This document shows, piece by piece, positions 1 through 8,844 of a stretch of 64,000 nucleotides of DNA. The stretch comes from Neorhizobium alkalisoli (GTDB lineage: Bacteria > Pseudomonadota > Alphaproteobacteria > Rhizobiales > Rhizobiaceae): positions 372,001 through 436,000 of the forward strand of contig NZ_PVBN01000003.1 in NCBI RefSeq assembly GCF_002968635.1, written 5' to 3'. The notes beneath the pieces were generated by a model. It was not told the origin of the DNA, ran no database searches, and saw only the letters and a list, made by a program, of their open reading frames with translations. A program made the translations under genes and the position numbers. Each line of letters opens with the position of its first letter. The stretch's first letter is position 1.

Positions 1-843
1 GCGATCACCATGGCGCTCGACCGCAAGGCGATCGGTGATTCCCTCGTCAAGGGTCCCTTCACGGCCATCTATCCGGGCGGCATTTCGTCCGGCACGAGTT
101 TCTACGACCGCAACTCGACCGTCTACTATCCCTACGACCTTGACGGTGCCAAGGCGTTGCTTGGCAAGGTCGGGTTGAAGGATACGAACGGCGATGGCGT
201 GGTCAATTTCCCCTCGGGCACGGCGGGCGGGAAAAACGTCGAAATCGTGCTTTTGGTCCATAACGGCTACGCGACCGACAAGAGCCTGGCCGAAGGTGTC
301 ATTGGCCAGATGGAGAAGCTCGGGCTCAAGATCATCTTCAACGCCCTCGACGGTCCGAAGCGCGACGATGCTCATTATGGCGGACGTTTCGACTGGGCAA
401 TCCAACGCAACATGCCCGAGCTCGCCTCCGTCGTGCAGAGCACCGAGCAACTTGCGCCCGTCGGCCCGCGCACGAGTTGGCATCATCGTGCGGGCAAAGA
501 TGGCACGCTCGATCTCCTGCCTTACGAGAAGCAGCTCGCGGATATCGTCGGCAAGTTCCAGACCAGCCAGAACAGCGATGAGCGCGTCAGCCTGATGAAA
601 CAGTATCAGAAAACGGCGACCGAGCACGTCGATACTGTCGGCCTCACCGAATATCCGGGCGCGCTGATCATCAACAAACGCTTCTCGAATGTTCCGCAGG
701 GCACTCCGATCTTCATGTTCAACTGGGCCGAAGATTCCGTGATCCGCGAACGCCTCTGGGTGGCGGCCGACCTCCAAGGCAAATACGAACTCTTTCCCGA
801 ACAGTTGCCTGGAAAGCCCGGCGACAAGGGCCCCATGAACTAA
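1..843 (+). CDS. ABC transporter solute-binding protein, family 5 (C-terminal part)
   Basis: The frame is open from the first base, so this is the 3' part of a longer gene (about 280 of probably 600-700 residues). The visible part has the look of the C-terminal lobe of dipeptide/nickel-type (SBP_bac_5) periplasmic binding proteins, with the segment describing residues being replaced by a dimensionless 'KLLGKVGLKDTNGDG' type motif near residue 55. It would deliver its ligand to the two permeases and the double ATPase downstream. The GH4 galactosidase at the end of the operon suggests an alpha-galactoside ligand, as known for AgpA of Sinorhizobium meliloti, although the family is named for peptides. 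The family assignment is firm; the ligand is inferred from context. Confidence 0.85.
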   Translation, partial: AITMALDRKAIGDSLVKGPFTAIYPGGISSGTSFYDRNSTVYYPYDLDGAKALLGKVGLKDTNGDGVVNFPSGTAGGKNVEIVLLVHNGYATDKSLAEGVIGQMEKLGLKIIFNALDGPKRDDAHYGGRFDWAIQRNMPELASVVQSTEQLAPVGPRTSWHHRAGKDGTLDLLPYEKQLADIVGKFQTSQNSDERVSLMKQYQKTATEHVDTVGLTEYPGALIINKRFSNVPQGTPIFMFNWAEDSVIRERLWVAADLQGKYELFPEQLPGKPGDKGPMN

Positions 844-868
844 CCGTGTACCCCTCCCAGTGAAGCAA

Positions 869-896
869 CCGGCCGCGCGTCGTGGCGCGCGGCCGG
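869..896 (+). terminator. intercistronic hairpin after the binding-protein gene
   Basis: A perfect 11-bp inverted repeat (CCGGCCGCGCG at 869-879 and CGCGCGGCCGG at 886-896) has a 6-nt loop and no T-run. It lies between the binding-protein stop and the first permease. Such hairpins usually stabilise the upstream mRNA or partly end transcription, so that the binding protein is made in excess of the permeases. Confidence 0.6.
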
Positions 897-948
897 GACG
901 AACCTTAAACTTGCCGCCTATGCGGCCATCAGGAGAACGGACCGTCCG

Positions 949-1956
949 ATGCTACGATTCCTGCTCGTGCGTATAGTCTCGGCGATCCCCGTCCTCGTCA
1001 TCCTGAGCATAGTGACCTTCGCGATCATACAGGCGCCGCCCGGTGACTATGCCGACTACATTCGTTCGCAGCTCATCAATCAGAGCGGCGCGTCCTATGC
1101 CCAGGCCGAAGCCCAGGCGCAGGCATACCGTGCGGAGCACGGTCTCGATAAACCCTTGGTCATCCAATACCTGAACTGGATCAAGGGCATCGTCACCGAA
1201 GGCGATTTCGGGCACAGCATGTATTACAACAAGCCGGTAGCGGATGTTGTCGGAGAACGTCTGCCGCGCACGCTGGCACTGGCGCTCGTCTGCCATCTCC
1301 TCGCCTCGTTGCTCGGTATCGGCTTCGGGATATGGGCGGCGACGCGGCAGTATACCTGGATCGACAATCTGCTCTCCGGTATTTCCTTCCTCGGCATGAC
1401 GGTGCCCCGCTTCCTGATGGCGCTGATCATCGTTTACCTGCTCGTCTTTCAGTTCAACGCCTCTGAAATCGGGAGCTTCTTTTCACCCCAGTATGGGGGC
1501 GCCCCGTGGTCCTTTGGAAAATTCGCCGATCTCGTCAGCCACGTCTGGCCAGTGGTGGCGATCGCCACTTTCGGCGGGCTCGCTTACAATATGCGGGTCA
1601 TGCGAGGCAATCTGCTCGACACGCTGAACGCTCAATATGTCGAAACGGCGCGAGCAAAGGGCTTGTCTGGTGGTGCGGTCGTCATGAAGCATGCCGTCCC
1701 GAACGCGCTGCATCCGCTGGTCATGTATCAGGGGGTCGCCCTCCCCTACATGCTGACCGGCGAGATCGAGACGGCGATCATCTTTGCCCTGCCGACCGTC
1801 GGTCCCGCGATCGTAGGCTCGATGGCGATAGGCGACGTCTATGTCACGGCCACCTTCATGATGGTGCTGTCGGCAACCCTCATCGTCGGCAACATCATCG
1901 CCGATTTGCTGCTCGTAATGCTGGACCCGCGTGTCCGCCAGTTCGCGGGAGCCTGA
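949..1956 (+). CDS. ABC transporter permease, DppB/OppB type
   Basis: This 335-residue integral membrane protein has the standard length and layout of DppB-type permeases. It has an N-terminal membrane segment starting 'MLRFLLVRIVSAIPVLVILS', a periplasmic domain at about residues 30-100, and five further membrane segments. The cytoplasmic EAA coupling loop is at about residues 225-245 (ETARAKGLSGGAVVMKHAVPNAL). It forms the channel with the next gene and is energised by the double ATPase. The start at 949 follows an AGGAGAAC-type ribosome site. An alpha-galactoside role is inferred from the downstream GH4 enzyme. Confidence 0.9.
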   Translation: MLRFLLVRIVSAIPVLVILSIVTFAIIQAPPGDYADYIRSQLINQSGASYAQAEAQAQAYRAEHGLDKPLVIQYLNWIKGIVTEGDFGHSMYYNKPVADVVGERLPRTLALALVCHLLASLLGIGFGIWAATRQYTWIDNLLSGISFLGMTVPRFLMALIIVYLLVFQFNASEIGSFFSPQYGGAPWSFGKFADLVSHVWPVVAIATFGGLAYNMRVMRGNLLDTLNAQYVETARAKGLSGGAVVMKHAVPNALHPLVMYQGVALPYMLTGEIETAIIFALPTVGPAIVGSMAIGDVYVTATFMMVLSATLIVGNIIADLLLVMLDPRVRQFAGA

Positions 1957-1957
1957 T

Positions 1958-3091
1958 ATGCTCGCTTTCGATACCGCGCCATCATCATCGCCAGAGGAAA
2001 CGGTGAACGACGAATTGCACCGCAATGAGAGCTACACGACTCTTGTCTGGCGTCGGCTGAGGCGATCCTGGACAGGCATGATGGGCCTCGTACTCGTTGC
2101 CCTTCTGATCGTCATGGCGATCTTTGCGGATTTCTTTGCCCCAATGGACCCCAAGGCCACCCATGTGGGTTTTGCCCCGCCGCAGATGATCAGTTTCCGC
2201 GACAAGGATGGAAACCTCGCCTTTCCGCCGCGCGTCTATGCGCTTTCTGAATCCGAGGAGCTCGACCCGGTCACGTTTCAGCCCATTGTCGGGCCGGATT
2301 ACGACAATCCGCGCCATCTCGGCTTCTTCGTAAAAGGCGCCGAATACAGGCTCTTCGGCCTCATACCCCTTGATCGACATTTCTTCGGCACGGTCGACGG
2401 GCAACCCGTACACTTCCTCGGTACCGACAAGTTCGGCCGGGACGTGTTATCGCGGGCAATCGTCGGCTCACGCATTTCTTTGATGATCGCACTCGTCGTC
2501 GTTGCCATCGTGACGCTTATCGGCACCACCGTAGGTTTGGTGTCCGGTTATTTCGGCGGAACCTTCGACGTCTGGGTGCAGCGGTTTGTCGAACTGGTTC
2601 TCGCCTTCCCGCAACTGCCCCTTTATCTCGCTCTGACGTCGCTCATTCCGATCACGGCCCCCACCAATGTCTTTCTGGGCTTCGTCATCATTGTGATGTC
2701 CGCCCTGGGCTGGGCGCAAATGTCCCGCGAAGTGCGCGGCAAGACCATGGCGCTGGCGCGCGTCGAATACGTGCGTGCGGCGATCGCCGTCGGCGCCACC
2801 GACCGGCGGATCATCTTCCAGCACATCCTCCCAAACGTGATGAGCCATGTGATCGTCGCCGTCACTCTGCACATCCCGAGTGTCGTTCTGCTGGAATCCT
2901 TCCTGGGCTTCCTCGGCTTTGCGGTGAAGCCGCCGCTGATTTCCTGGGGGCTGATGCTGCAGGATACGGCGAACTATTCCGTCATCGGGACCTATCCCTG
3001 GATTCTCGCTCCCGTCTTCTTCGTGTTGGTTACGGTCTTCGCATTCAATGCGTTGGGCGATGGGCTACGCGACGCAGTCGATCCTTACTAA
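1958..3091 (+). CDS. ABC transporter permease, DppC/OppC type
   Basis: This is the 377-residue second channel subunit. I chose the ATG at 1958 because it sits one base after the stop of the preceding permease and has GGGAG just upstream; an in-frame GTG at 1931 would add nine residues. A charged N-terminus leads to a first membrane segment at about residues 35-55. A long periplasmic insert of about 90 residues follows, typical of DppC proteins from sugar-linked members of the family. Five more membrane segments and an EAA loop near residue 275 (EYVRAAIAVGATDRRIIFQH) follow. It is translationally coupled to its partner. Confidence 0.9.
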   Translation: MLAFDTAPSSSPEETVNDELHRNESYTTLVWRRLRRSWTGMMGLVLVALLIVMAIFADFFAPMDPKATHVGFAPPQMISFRDKDGNLAFPPRVYALSESEELDPVTFQPIVGPDYDNPRHLGFFVKGAEYRLFGLIPLDRHFFGTVDGQPVHFLGTDKFGRDVLSRAIVGSRISLMIALVVVAIVTLIGTTVGLVSGYFGGTFDVWVQRFVELVLAFPQLPLYLALTSLIPITAPTNVFLGFVIIVMSALGWAQMSREVRGKTMALARVEYVRAAIAVGATDRRIIFQHILPNVMSHVIVAVTLHIPSVVLLESFLGFLGFAVKPPLISWGLMLQDTANYSVIGTYPWILAPVFFVLVTVFAFNALGDGLRDAVDPY

Positions 3092-3103
3092 GGTGATAAA
3101 GAG

Positions 3104-4771
3104 ATGGCTCTTTCCTTTGCGAGTTCGCTTGCTCCGCCGCTCCGGCACGATCACGACCTGCGCTCCGACAGGCCGATCATTGACGCACGCAATATCGGGG
3201 TGAGCTTCAAGGTGGAGCACGGCACCGTCCAGGCGGTGAAAGACATTTCCTTCCAGCTCTACCGCGGCGAGACGATCGCCATCGTCGGAGAATCCGGTTC
3301 GGGAAAATCGGTAACCGCCCGCACCGTGATGGGCTTGTTGTCCAAGCGAGCCGTCGTTTTGTCGAAATCGAGCATCGACTACGACGGCAGCAATATCTTG
3401 AAGCTCTCGGAAAAGGCGCGCCGCAAACTGCGCGGCAACCGCATATCGATGATTTTCCAGGAACCGATGAGCTCGCTCAACCCGATCTATGCGATCGGCA
3501 GCCAGTTGGTCGAGGCGATCCGTGTGCATCGGAAGATGAACCGAAGACAGGCCGAAGCACGTGCACTGGAGCTTTTGAAGCAGGTCCAGATCCCCGATCC
3601 CGAGGCGCGGCTGAAACAATATCCCCATCAGCTTTCCGGCGGCCAGCGCCAGCGCGTGATGATCGCCATGGCGCTGGCCAATGAACCGGACGTGCTGATC
3701 GCCGACGAACCGACGACCGCGCTCGACGTCACCGTACAGGCGCAGATCCTCAATCTCATTCGCGACCTCCAAGAGAAGTTGCGGATGGCGGTGATCCTCA
3801 TCACCCACGACCTGACCGTGGTGCGCAAGTTCGCCGACTACATCTATGTGATGCAGCATGGCGAAATCCGGGAGCACAATACGAAGGACCGGCTGTTTGC
3901 CAATCCGCAGCACCCCTATACCAGGCATCTGCTCGGGTCCGAGCCGCGCGGCCGCGCCAATCCGCTGCCGGAGGGCTCGGACATAATTTTGAACGCGAAA
4001 GGCGTGCGCGTATCCTTCACGCTGCGGCACGGCGGGTTTTTCAAACCTGACTTGCGTGAGCTGGTCGCCGTCGACAACCTAGACCTGACGCTGCGGCGGC
4101 ACGAAACGCTCGGCCTCGTCGGAGAATCCGGTTCGGGCAAGACCACTTTCGGTCAATCGCTGGTGAGGCTCAACACACCGCATCATGGCGAGATCACCTT
4201 CGACGGCCAGCCCATCCACCACCTCTCGCGGGCTGCAATGCGCCCGTTGCGCTCGCGCATGCAGATCGTCTTTCAAGACCCTTTTGCATCGTTGAACCCG
4301 CGCATGACGATCGGCCAGATCATCGAGGAGGGCCTCATCGTCAACGGGCTCGGCACCACAAAGGCGGAGCGGCTCGATCGCGTGCGGGCAGCGCTTTCTG
4401 CCGCCGGCATGCCGGGCAACATCCTTTCGCGCTTTCCGCACGAATTTTCCGGCGGACAACGCCAGCGTATCGCGATCGCCCGCGCCATCGCGCTCGAACC
4501 CGAATTTATCCTGCTCGATGAGCCGACATCGGCTCTCGACCTCTCCGTTCAGGCGCAGATCATCGAACTTTTGCGCAAGCTGCAGGACGAGCGCGGCTTA
4601 AGTTATCTCTTCATCTCGCACGATCTGAAGGTCGTACGCGCCCTCTGCCACCGCGTCATCGTCATGCAGCATGGCAAGATCATGGAAGAGGGCCCCGTCG
4701 ACGAGGTGCTCACCCACCCCAAGACCGCTTACACGGAACGGCTGGTCAAAGCCGCTTTCGATGTCGCCTAA
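3104..4771 (+). CDS. Two-domain ABC transporter ATPase, DppD-DppF fusion
   Basis: This 555-residue protein carries two complete nucleotide-binding domains. Each has a Walker A GESGSGKS or GESGSGKT (about residues 63 and 344), a signature motif (LSGGQRQR near 180, FSGGQRQR near 450) and a Walker B. One gene therefore supplies both ATPases needed by the permease pair; in enteric dipeptide systems these are separate dppD and dppF genes. Fused versions are common in rhizobia. It lies 12 bp after the second permease and 22 bp before the GH4 gene, so it belongs to the same operon. Confidence 0.92.
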   Translation: MALSFASSLAPPLRHDHDLRSDRPIIDARNIGVSFKVEHGTVQAVKDISFQLYRGETIAIVGESGSGKSVTARTVMGLLSKRAVVLSKSSIDYDGSNILKLSEKARRKLRGNRISMIFQEPMSSLNPIYAIGSQLVEAIRVHRKMNRRQAEARALELLKQVQIPDPEARLKQYPHQLSGGQRQRVMIAMALANEPDVLIADEPTTALDVTVQAQILNLIRDLQEKLRMAVILITHDLTVVRKFADYIYVMQHGEIREHNTKDRLFANPQHPYTRHLLGSEPRGRANPLPEGSDIILNAKGVRVSFTLRHGGFFKPDLRELVAVDNLDLTLRRHETLGLVGESGSGKTTFGQSLVRLNTPHHGEITFDGQPIHHLSRAAMRPLRSRMQIVFQDPFASLNPRMTIGQIIEEGLIVNGLGTTKAERLDRVRAALSAAGMPGNILSRFPHEFSGGQRQRIAIARAIALEPEFILLDEPTSALDLSVQAQIIELLRKLQDERGLSYLFISHDLKVVRALCHRVIVMQHGKIMEEGPVDEVLTHPKTAYTERLVKAAFDVA

Positions 4772-4793
4772 CTGCCGAATGCCGGAGGTTTAC

Positions 4794-6164
4794 ATGGCAG
4801 CTAATCCCAAGATCACCTTCATCGGGGCCGGATCGACCGTCTTCATGAAAAATATCGTCGGCGACGTCCTGCAGCGTCCCGCCCTGTCAGGCGCAACCAT
4901 CGCGCTGATGGACATCAATCCGCAGCGGCTGGAAGAAAGCGCCATCGTTGTCAACAAGCTGATCTCGACACTCGGCGTCAAAGCCAAGGCAGAGACCTAT
5001 TCGGATCAGAAGAAGGCGCTGGCGAATGCGGATTTCGTCGTCGTCGCCTTTCAGATCGGCGGTTATGAGCCCTGCACCGTCACGGATTTCGAGGTGCCGA
5101 AGAAATATGGTCTGCGACAGACGATTGCCGACACTCTGGGTGTCGGCGGCATCATGCGCGGGCTTCGCACTGTGCCTCATCTGTGGAAGATATGCGAAGA
5201 TATGCGTTCGGTCTGCCCGAATGCTGTCATGCTGCAATACGTGAACCCGATGGCGATCAATACCTGGGCGATCGCGGAGAAATATCCCGACATCAAGCAA
5301 GTCGGCCTCTGCCACTCGGTCCAGGGCACAGCGATGGAACTCGCGCACGACCTCGACATTCCCTACGAAGAGATCCGCTACCGGTCGGCCGGTATCAACC
5401 ATATGGCCTTCTTCCTCACCTTCGAGCACCGCCAGCCGGACGGCTCCTACAGGAATCTCTACCCGGATCTTCATCGCGCCTATCGCGAAGGGAGAGCCCC
5501 GAAGCCCGGCTGGAACCCGCGCTGCCCGAACAAGGTGCGCTATGAAATGCTGACGCGGCTTGGTTATTTCGTCACCGAAAGTTCGGAACATTTCGCCGAA
5601 TACACGCCCTATTTCATCAAGGACGGTCGCGAGGACCTGATCGAAAAGTTCGGCATTCCGCTTGATGAATACCCGAAACGTTGCATCGAGCAGATCGAGC
5701 GCTGGAAGGGACAAGCTGAGGCCTATCGCGGTGCCGACAGGATCGAAGTGGAGTCCTCGAAGGAATATGCTTCCTCCATCATCAATTCGATCTGGACGGG
5801 CGAGCCCTCGGTGATCTACGGCAATCTCCGTAACAACGGCTGCATCACCTCCTTGCCGGAAAATTGTGCGGCGGAAGTGCCCTGCCTTGTCGATGCCTCC
5901 GGTATCCAGCCGACTTTTATCGGCGACCTGCCGCCGCAGCTCACCGCGCTGATGCGAACCAATATCAACGTGCAAGAGTTGACGGTGCAGGCGCTGATGA
6001 CCGAAAATCGCGAACACATCTACCACGCAGCGATGATGGACCCTCACACCGCAGCCGAACTCGATCTCGACCAGATCTGGTCGCTCGTCGACGATCTGTT
6101 GCATGCTCACGACACCTGGCTGCCGGAATGGGCGCGTTCCGGGCGCAAGGTTCGGGTAGCTTGA
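4794..6164 (+). CDS. melA: Alpha-galactosidase/alpha-glucosidase, glycoside hydrolase family 4
   Basis: This is a 456-residue cytoplasmic enzyme. GH4 members cleave alpha-glycosides by an NAD+- and Mn2+-dependent oxidation-elimination mechanism. The N-terminus has the Rossmann motif GAGSTVF (about residues 9-15). The metal-binding CHSVQGT stretch is near residue 175, and a second conserved block, GINHMAF, is near 201. I chose ATG 4794, with GGAGG at 4783-4787, over a longer in-frame reading that overlaps the ATPase gene. As the last gene of a dipeptide-type ABC operon, it would hydrolyse imported melibiose- or raffinose-like sugars. Whether galactosides or glucosides are preferred cannot be read from sequence alone. 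Confidence 0.88.
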   Translation: MAANPKITFIGAGSTVFMKNIVGDVLQRPALSGATIALMDINPQRLEESAIVVNKLISTLGVKAKAETYSDQKKALANADFVVVAFQIGGYEPCTVTDFEVPKKYGLRQTIADTLGVGGIMRGLRTVPHLWKICEDMRSVCPNAVMLQYVNPMAINTWAIAEKYPDIKQVGLCHSVQGTAMELAHDLDIPYEEIRYRSAGINHMAFFLTFEHRQPDGSYRNLYPDLHRAYREGRAPKPGWNPRCPNKVRYEMLTRLGYFVTESSEHFAEYTPYFIKDGREDLIEKFGIPLDEYPKRCIEQIERWKGQAEAYRGADRIEVESSKEYASSIINSIWTGEPSVIYGNLRNNGCITSLPENCAAEVPCLVDASGIQPTFIGDLPPQLTALMRTNINVQELTVQALMTENREHIYHAAMMDPHTAAELDLDQIWSLVDDLLHAHDTWLPEWARSGRKVRVA

Positions 6165-6266
6165 ATTCGGGTCGGCGAAAATAGAACGAAGTTCCTCGTG
6201 GGGGTGCTTCGAAGTCATCGGACCCGTGGTTGACTCAGATCCTGACCCCAGGTGGCATCACTCCCT

Positions 6267-6290
6267 GCCCCGGCTATCACAGCCCGGGGC
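6267..6290 (+). terminator. GC-rich hairpin downstream of melA
   Basis: A perfect 7-bp stem (GCCCCGG at 6267-6273, CCGGGGC at 6284-6290) has a 10-nt loop and is followed only by a weak TTGG tail. It lies about 100 bp after the galactosidase stop and before the next operators, so it may end the first operon. The lack of a U-tract keeps confidence low. Confidence 0.4.
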
Positions 6291-6396
6291 TTGGTTCCAC
6301 CACCGGCGCCTGCCGACGACGCAGACGCGCGACATCGAACAGTGCCGCAAGTTACGAAATCCAGCCCGATCTTTCGCATACACCAATCGATCTGTC

Positions 6397-6420
6397 ATAT
6401 GAGAAAAGGTTTTCTCATAT
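6397..6420. promoter_or_regulatory. LacI-family operator O1
   Basis: This is a perfect inverted repeat: ATATGAGAAAA, two central bases GG, then TTTTCTCATAT. LacI/GalR-family repressors bind such even-length palindromes with a central step. Its core is repeated at 6434-6449, and it lies directly upstream of a LacI-family gene, which supports autoregulation. Confidence 0.75.
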
Positions 6421-6433
6421 TGACTCCTTGATA

Positions 6434-6449
6434 GAGAAAAGGTTTTCTC
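6434..6449. promoter_or_regulatory. LacI-family operator O2
   Basis: GAGAAAA-GG-TTTTCTC repeats the core of the upstream operator exactly. The two centres are 33 bp apart, close to three helical turns, so two repressor dimers could bind the same face of the DNA. It ends 26 bp before the proposed start of the regulator. Confidence 0.72.
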
Positions 6450-6475
6450 ACCCCAGATTTGGAAGGGAGGCCAAT

Positions 6476-7495
6476 CTGATCAAGCTGCGAAACAGAAACG
6501 GCCGCGTCACCATTCACGACCTCGCGACGGCTGCCGGGGTCAGCGTTTCGACCGTATCGAAAGCCCTGAACGACAATGGGCGGATGGCGGCCGAAACCCG
6601 CGCGCGGATCAAGCGCATCGCGACCGAAATCGGCTTCCGACCCAATGCGCTGGCCCGCGGCCTGCTTTCCAGCCGCTCCTTCACCATCGGCCTTTTGACC
6701 AACGACACCTACGGGCGGTTCACCCTGCCTGTCATGGCCGGAATCTCGGAGGCATTGGTCGATCACGGGGTTTCGGTCTTCCTCTGCGCGATCGAAGACG
6801 ATCCCGCGCTCGGCAAGATCCATGTCGACGCCATGCTGGACAAACAGGTGGACGGCATCATAGCCACGGGCAAGCGGATCGACGGCTCTCTGCCCGTCGA
6901 TCTCTCCGGCCTGCCAGTACCTGTCGTCTATGCGTTTACAACCGGCACTCCGGACAGCGTGACACTCACCGCGGATGACGGCCATGGCGCAACGCTTGCG
7001 GCCGCCTGGCTCAAGGAGATCGGACGCAAACGTCTGGCTCACGTCACGGGTCCGGATGATTTCGCAGCCGTTCACGCGCGCGCCGCAGCTTTCCGCGACG
7101 TGGCTGGCCTCGATGTTCCCGTTCTCTACGGAGCCTGGTCGGAGAATTGGGGGCATGAGGCAATCGACCAGCTGTGGGGAGCGGGCAAAGAACGCCCCGA
7201 CGGCATTTTCTGCGGCAACGACCAGATTGCCCGCGGCGTCATCGACGCCCTGCGTGAGCGCGGCGTCCGCGTGCCAGAAGACGTCTCCGTGATCGGCTTC
7301 GACAACTGGGAGATCGTCGCCGCACAGAGCCGACCACCTTTGACCACGATCGACATGAATCTCAAGGAGCTCGGCCGTCAGGCCGGCCTGACGGTACTCG
7401 CGCTCAGCGAAGGCAAGCCCGTGGAGGCGGGCCTGCGCAAGCTGCCCTGCCGGCTGGTCGTGCGCCAGTCCTGCGGCGGCAGGGCACAATCATAA
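6476..7495 (+). CDS. LacI-family transcriptional repressor
   Basis: The protein is about 339 residues. An N-terminal helix-turn-helix (VTIHDLATAAGVSVSTVSKAL at about residues 10-30) and the hinge ending in NALARGLLSS are followed by a periplasmic-binding-protein-like sensor domain. The domain ends with the usual DNxxIA...PPLTTIDMN block. No ATG lies at the expected start. CTG at 6476 is preceded by GGAGG (6466-6470) at correct spacing and is my choice; an in-frame TTG at 6428 lies inside the operators and lacks a ribosome site. It is the first gene of the transporter/GH127 operon and has two palindromic operators upstream, so it probably represses itself and the operon until the sugar is present. 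Confidence 0.88.
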   Translation: MIKLRNRNGRVTIHDLATAAGVSVSTVSKALNDNGRMAAETRARIKRIATEIGFRPNALARGLLSSRSFTIGLLTNDTYGRFTLPVMAGISEALVDHGVSVFLCAIEDDPALGKIHVDAMLDKQVDGIIATGKRIDGSLPVDLSGLPVPVVYAFTTGTPDSVTLTADDGHGATLAAAWLKEIGRKRLAHVTGPDDFAAVHARAAAFRDVAGLDVPVLYGAWSENWGHEAIDQLWGAGKERPDGIFCGNDQIARGVIDALRERGVRVPEDVSVIGFDNWEIVAAQSRPPLTTIDMNLKELGRQAGLTVLALSEGKPVEAGLRKLPCRLVVRQSCGGRAQS

Positions 7496-7540
7496 CCAGG
7501 AGGAAGGAGCCGAAGCGGCTCCATGACAAGGAGGAAGCAC

Positions 7541-8776
7541 ATGCTCAGGAAATTACTTTTCGCGACAGCACTCGTCTCCGTTCTCGGCTCCGGGGCTGCC
7601 TCCGCCGAAACGATCAATATGTGGGTTCGTTCGGGGATCGGCGACTCCTTCAAGGAGGTGGTCAAGGCCTACAACACCGCGCAGCAGGACAAAGTGGAAC
7701 TCACCGAGGTACCGTTCTCGGAACTGGTGCAGAAGTATGCGACAGCCATCGCGGGCGGTCAGGCGCCAGACGCGTTGTCCCTCGATCTCATCTACACACC
7801 TGCCTTCGCTGCCGCCGGCCAGCTCGAGGATATGACGGACTGGGCAAAATCGCTGACCTATTTCGGTTCTCTGTCGCCTTCGCACGTCAAGCTCGGCACC
7901 TATGAAGAGCGCGTCTACGGTCTGCCGCTGCTCGTCGAGACGTCGATCTTCGCCTGGAACAAGGGCCTTTACAAGCAAGCCGGCCTCGACCCCGAGAAGG
8001 CTCCGACGACCTGGCAGGAAATCACCGCCAATGCCGAAAAGATCCGTGCACTCGGCGACAATACTTATGGTTTCTACTTCTCCGGCGGCGGCTGCGGCGG
8101 CTGTGCCATCTTCACTTTCACCCCGCTCGTCTGGGGTGCAGGCGCCGACATCCTGTCGGAGGATGGAAAGACCGCGACGCTTGACACGCCGCAGATGCGC
8201 AAAGCGATCGATATCTACCGCAATCTCATTGCAAAGGACACGGTGCCCGCGGGCGCGGCGAGCGACAACGGGGTGAACTTCCTCAGCATCACCAACGGCA
8301 AGATCGGCCAGCAGAGCCTCGGTGCGTTCGCAATCGGCACGCTTGTCACGAAGCATCCGGAGATCGATTTCGGCGTGGCGCTCATTCCGGGCGTGGACGG
8401 CAAACCCTCCTCCTTTGCCGGCGGCGACAATTTCGTCGTCACCAAAGGCACCCCGAAGCTCTCCGCCGTGAAGAAGTTCATCGAATATACCTATTCGATG
8501 GAAGGCCAGAAGATCATGGCCAAATATGGCAGCCTGCCGACCCGCGGCGACATTGCGGACGAAGTGCTGAAAGGGTTGGATCCGCGGCTCGACGTCGCCA
8601 AAGATGCGATTGCTGTCGCCAAGACGCCGTACACGCTGCAGTTCAACGACTTGATCAACAGCGCCAACGGCCCTTGGGCGACTTTCATCAATGCTGCGAT
8701 TTTTGGGAACGACGTCGACGGAGCCTTTGAAAGCGCCCAGTCCGAAATGCAGTCGATAATCGACGCAGCTCAATAG
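7541..8776 (+). CDS. ABC transporter sugar-binding protein, family 1
   Basis: This is a 411-residue periplasmic lipid-free binding protein. A signal peptide (MLRKLLFATALVSVLGSGAASA) ends at a clear AxA site near residue 22. The body has the SBP_bac_1 layout, beginning INMWVRSG. I chose ATG 7541 because AAGGAGG precedes it at 7528-7534; ATG 7523 would put a charged extension before the signal peptide. It feeds the two permeases downstream. Neighbouring GH127 suggests an arabinose-containing oligosaccharide ligand (inference). Confidence 0.9.
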   Translation: MLRKLLFATALVSVLGSGAASAETINMWVRSGIGDSFKEVVKAYNTAQQDKVELTEVPFSELVQKYATAIAGGQAPDALSLDLIYTPAFAAAGQLEDMTDWAKSLTYFGSLSPSHVKLGTYEERVYGLPLLVETSIFAWNKGLYKQAGLDPEKAPTTWQEITANAEKIRALGDNTYGFYFSGGGCGGCAIFTFTPLVWGAGADILSEDGKTATLDTPQMRKAIDIYRNLIAKDTVPAGAASDNGVNFLSITNGKIGQQSLGAFAIGTLVTKHPEIDFGVALIPGVDGKPSSFAGGDNFVVTKGTPKLSAVKKFIEYTYSMEGQKIMAKYGSLPTRGDIADEVLKGLDPRLDVAKDAIAVAKTPYTLQFNDLINSANGPWATFINAAIFGNDVDGAFESAQSEMQSIIDAAQ

Positions 8777-8791
8777 AAAGCCGGAAGCCAC

Positions 8792-8815
8792 GGAGGGGCG
8801 TGTCTACGCTCCTCC
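8792..8815 (+). terminator. hairpin between binding protein and permease genes
   Basis: A 9-bp stem with one G-U pair (GGAGGGGCG at 8792-8800, CGCTCCTCC at 8807-8815) has a 6-nt loop and lies just after the binding-protein stop. It has no U-tract. The position matches the hairpins after two other binding-protein genes in this window, so a role in differential expression within the operon is likely. Confidence 0.5.
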
Positions 8816-8844
8816 CTCGACTTGAGCAGAGCGAAAGTAACACT

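Noticed and set aside
4887..6218. 443-codon open frame on the minus strand
   Set aside because: It is antisense to the GH4 galactosidase, whose catalytic motifs are clear; high GC makes long shadow frames common.
7553..8791. 412-codon open frame on the minus strand
   Set aside because: Antisense to the sugar-binding protein with a clear signal peptide and ribosome site; no protein features of its own.
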